Source: Corynebacterium incognita (GTDB lineage Bacteria; Actinomycetota; Actinomycetes; Mycobacteriales; Mycobacteriaceae). From it: a stretch of DNA of 64,000 bases. A program made the translations under genes and the position numbers. A model generated the notes under the pieces. The model was not told the DNA's origin and did no database searches. It worked only from the letters and a program-made list of their open reading frames with translations. Location: contig NZ_CP059404.1 in assembly GCF_014217255.1 (NCBI RefSeq), positions 1,488,001 through 1,552,000 on the forward strand. The letters run 5' to 3'. Positions 62,251 through 64,000 of the stretch are shown piece after piece (the first letter of the stretch is position 1; each line of letters begins with the position of its first letter).

Positions 62251-63672
62251 CTAGCCGATGAACAGGAACGCGAACACCGTGTTGAGCACCATGGCGGTCA
62301 ACATCGGTACCGAGGTGCGCTTGACCAGGCGAATCGGGTTAACCTTGATGGCGCCGGAGACAATGAGCACCGCGGCGTTGACCGGGGAGACCTGGCGTAC
62401 CAGGTTGGAGGTGCCCCAAATGGCGGTGAGCATCTGCGGGGCGTGGATGCTGGTCTCGGAGGCCAGCGATGGGACAACCTCGGAGAAAGCGAAGTACGGA
62501 GCCGTACCGGAGCCGGTGAGCGCTGCCATCGCGGCGGTGGCGGCCACGAATACCAGGACGATGATGATGGCGGCACCCTGGGAGCCCTTCGCGGCGTCGA
62601 TAAGCATGTCAATGACGCCCATCTGCGTGATGCCCTCGATGAGCACGGCGGCAGCCACGAGCAGGGCTACCACGCCCGCCGCGCCGTCGCCCATGCCGCG
62701 GAAGAAGGACTTGCCGGAATCGATGGCGCCGTTGAGATCCTTGTGGCGGATGGCCTCGATAATCATGGCGAGCATGAGAGAGACCACGGTGACCGGGAGG
62801 ATGCCCGCCTCGAAGGGGAGGACGTCCAGGCGCTTTAAGATGGCCGAGAGGATAATGAGCACGAGCGGCATGAGCGGGAGCAGGGCGTAGTAGCCAGGCA
62901 AGCCCTGGGCGCGTTCGATGGAATCGCGGACGGCGCGCTCGGAATCGGACATGCCGTCCTCGCCCACCTCACCAGCGTGCTCTTCGAGATTGCGCTTGGC
63001 GTCGCTGATGTCGCAGTGGCGCTGCCACCACATGTGCACGAAGGCGGTGATGATGAGTGTAGGGACCGTGGCCCAGGCCACGGCACCGTAGGCGAATTCG
63101 GTCACGGTCATGCCAGTGAGGTCAGCGCCCTGAATGAGGCCGGCCTCCAGCGGGGTGGGGATGATGGTGGACGAGGTCACGACGATGGCCGCCACCGTCA
63201 GCGGGGTCAGGCCCGCGGCGATGAGCGCCGGGAGCAGCGTGGCCACCAGCAGCAGGGACAGCGAGGCGGCGGACGGGATCACCAGCGATAGGAGGTTGCC
63301 GATGAGGTAGCCGACCGGCACGAGCCAGTAGGAACCCTTGAAGCGGCGCAGGGGAGAAGAGAGCGCGACCACGGTCTTGGCGTCGGCGCCGATGTGGCGC
63401 ATATAGGACACGAAACCAAACAGCACCATAATCGCCATGCCGATGCCGGAGAAGCGCTCCTTGAACAGGGCGTCGACGACGAGCAACTGGTCGTAGAGTG
63501 CGCTGCCGGTGGGGTCGATGTCAGTGGTGCGGAATTCGGCGCGGCCGGTGAGGGCTGCCAGCATGAGAAGGAAGACACCCACGAAGAAGATGGCTGCAGC
63601 TGCGTGCACCTTCTTGTAGATGAGGTAGACCACTGCCGCGATGGCCAGCAGTGAGATAAGAAGGTAAACCAT
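62251..63672 (-). CDS. dcuC: DcuC-family C4-dicarboxylate carrier
   Basis: This 473-residue, roughly 12-helix membrane protein follows E. coli DcuC along its length as far as I recall that sequence: SGIGMAIMVLFGFVSYMRHIGAD, VIPSAASLSLLLVATLLPALIAAGLTP, TPLEAGLIQGADLTGMT, SFFRGMGDGAAGVVALLVAAAVLIEGI, ALTGSGTAPYFAFSEVVPSLA and SPVNAAVLIVSGAIKVNPIRLVKRTSVPML. Family members exchange or export C4-dicarboxylates such as succinate and fumarate; the substrate here is not proven. AAAGG precedes ATG 63672. A 24-bp palindrome in the upstream gap is a probable regulator site. Confidence 0.85.
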   Translation of the reverse strand: MVYLLISLLAIAAVVYLIYKKVHAAAAIFFVGVFLLMLAALTGRAEFRTTDIDPTGSALYDQLLVVDALFKERFSGIGMAIMVLFGFVSYMRHIGADAKTVVALSSPLRRFKGSYWLVPVGYLIGNLLSLVIPSAASLSLLLVATLLPALIAAGLTPLTVAAIVVTSSTIIPTPLEAGLIQGADLTGMTVTEFAYGAVAWATVPTLIITAFVHMWWQRHCDISDAKRNLEEHAGEVGEDGMSDSERAVRDSIERAQGLPGYYALLPLMPLVLIILSAILKRLDVLPFEAGILPVTVVSLMLAMIIEAIRHKDLNGAIDSGKSFFRGMGDGAAGVVALLVAAAVLIEGITQMGVIDMLIDAAKGSQGAAIIIVLVFVAATAAMAALTGSGTAPYFAFSEVVPSLASETSIHAPQMLTAIWGTSNLVRQVSPVNAAVLIVSGAIKVNPIRLVKRTSVPMLTAMVLNTVFAFLFIG

Positions 63673-63705
63673 CAGGTTGCCTTTCTATGTGTGCGAACGC
63701 CAGCC

Positions 63706-63729
63706 ATAACAAATTGCGCAACTTGTTAT
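63706..63729. promoter_or_regulatory. 24-bp near-perfect palindrome between dcuC and menC
   Basis: The arms ATAACAA and TTGTTAT flank a TTGCGCAA core, with a single mismatched pair. The centre is about 45 bp upstream of the dcuC ATG and 131 bp from menC. The symmetry suits a dimeric repressor such as a GntR- or TetR-type protein; its gene is not in the window. Confidence 0.6.
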
Positions 63730-63836
63730 AACCATTACAGTGTTACGCTATCACCTTGCCAGCTCAGGTGCCCAGCTGGGAAGTGGCTGGCGGGCATTGA
63801 TATTGATCACACAATTTTGGGTCGCCGCTCGCGCGC

Positions 63837-63842
63837 TAGGGT
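63837..63842 (+). promoter_or_regulatory. -10 element TAGGGT of menC, leaderless arrangement
   Basis: TAGGGT lies 6 bases before the menC ATG. No ribosome-binding site is present between them. Confidence 0.4.
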
Positions 63843-63848
63843 AGTGAC

Positions 63849-64000
63849 ATGTCAGATTTAACCTTTGGCCGGTCCGCGGCCCCAGGGGCGGAAGCAGGCG
63901 TTGTCGCGATGGACGACGTCCTAGATCGTGCCCACGTCGTCTCCCTACCTCTGGCGGTGCGTTTTCGCGGCATCGACTACCGGGAGGCCCTGCTTATCGA
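63849..64000 (+). CDS. menC: o-Succinylbenzoate synthase, N-terminal fragment (cut by window edge)
   Basis: Fifty codons are present. The segment LDRAHVVSLPLAVRFRGIDYREALL matches the N-terminus of actinobacterial MenC as recalled from M. tuberculosis (LDRLYVVALPMRVRFRGITTREVALIEGP). MenC dehydrates SHCHC to o-succinylbenzoate, the substrate of MenE. The catalytic barrel lies beyond the window. The order after menA, menE and menB agrees with Rv0534c-Rv0553. Confidence 0.85.
   Translation, partial: MSDLTFGRSAAPGAEAGVVAMDDVLDRAHVVSLPLAVRFRGIDYREALLI

Overview
This is a high-GC actinobacterial chromosome segment, most likely from Corynebacterium. It has a multidomain type I fatty acid synthase, the mycothiol gene mshA, a DtxR-type iron box in front of a siderophore importer, a fused SUMT/uroporphyrinogen synthase, a DUF222/HNH protein, and a gene order that closely follows M. 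tuberculosis Rv0486-Rv0553. In recalled Mtb order these are mshA, gpm1, senX3-regX3, Rv0495c, ppx, Rv0497, proC, excisionase-like, bS22, serB1, glutaredoxin-like, hemACDB, then hemL, a phosphatase, tlpA/ccdA/resB/ccsB, menA, menE, menB and menC. Genus is inferred from this content; no rRNA or other species marker is present. There is no tRNA, CRISPR array, insertion sequence or prophage.

Layout. 1-9.4 kb holds lipid genes on the minus strand: the N-terminal 1641 codons of FAS-I, an AT-rich 0.9-kb gap with a hidden broken ORF, and two neighbouring acyl-CoA ligase paralogues. 9.5-17.7 kb holds mshA, a secreted trypsin-like protein, gpmA, the phosphate-type two-component system senX3-regX3, a Cys-rich conserved protein, a Ppx/GppA phosphatase and a membrane protein. 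17.8-20.9 kb holds proC, an excisionase-like DNA-binding protein, ribosomal protein bS22, a SerB-like HAD phosphatase and a glutaredoxin-like protein. 21.0-30.6 kb is the tetrapyrrole cluster hemA-hemC-hemD-hemB, four small membrane/HTH genes, then hemE and hemY; hemL lies separately at 44.8 kb. 30.6-34.6 kb is a phosphate patch (PPK2, a secreted metallophosphatase, a Tat-exported PhoD). 34.7-39.8 kb carries mixed metabolic genes including a guanidine exporter behind a guanidine-III riboswitch, and pdxS without pdxT. 39.8-44.7 kb is an iron-siderophore uptake locus. 44.8-51.2 kb combines hemL with the System II cytochrome c biogenesis genes. 51.3-64 kb carries menaquinone genes (menA, menE, menB, 5' end of menC) interspersed with an aldo/keto reductase, a two-component system facing an ABC transporter, a peptidase, a tiny peptide gene and a DcuC-type carrier.

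How it fits together. Porphyrin synthesis, iron import, cytochrome c maturation and menaquinone synthesis together supply the respiratory chain. SenX3-RegX3, Ppx, PPK2 and the secreted phosphatases form a phosphate/polyphosphate theme.

Most noteworthy: (i) a guanidine-III (ykkC-III) riboswitch with its promoter in front of gdx; (ii) two apparent same-direction frameshifts at the 5' end of hemE; (iii) an operator-like inverted repeat filling the -35/-10 spacer of a near-consensus promoter for a membrane-protein/HTH pair; (iv) divergent menA/aldo-keto reductase genes with overlapping -10 elements and apparently leaderless starts, the reductase lacking its expected catalytic tyrosine; (v) a 33-residue peptide gene with its own strong terminator; (vi) four convergent gene pairs whose stop codons overlap in a single 4-bp word.
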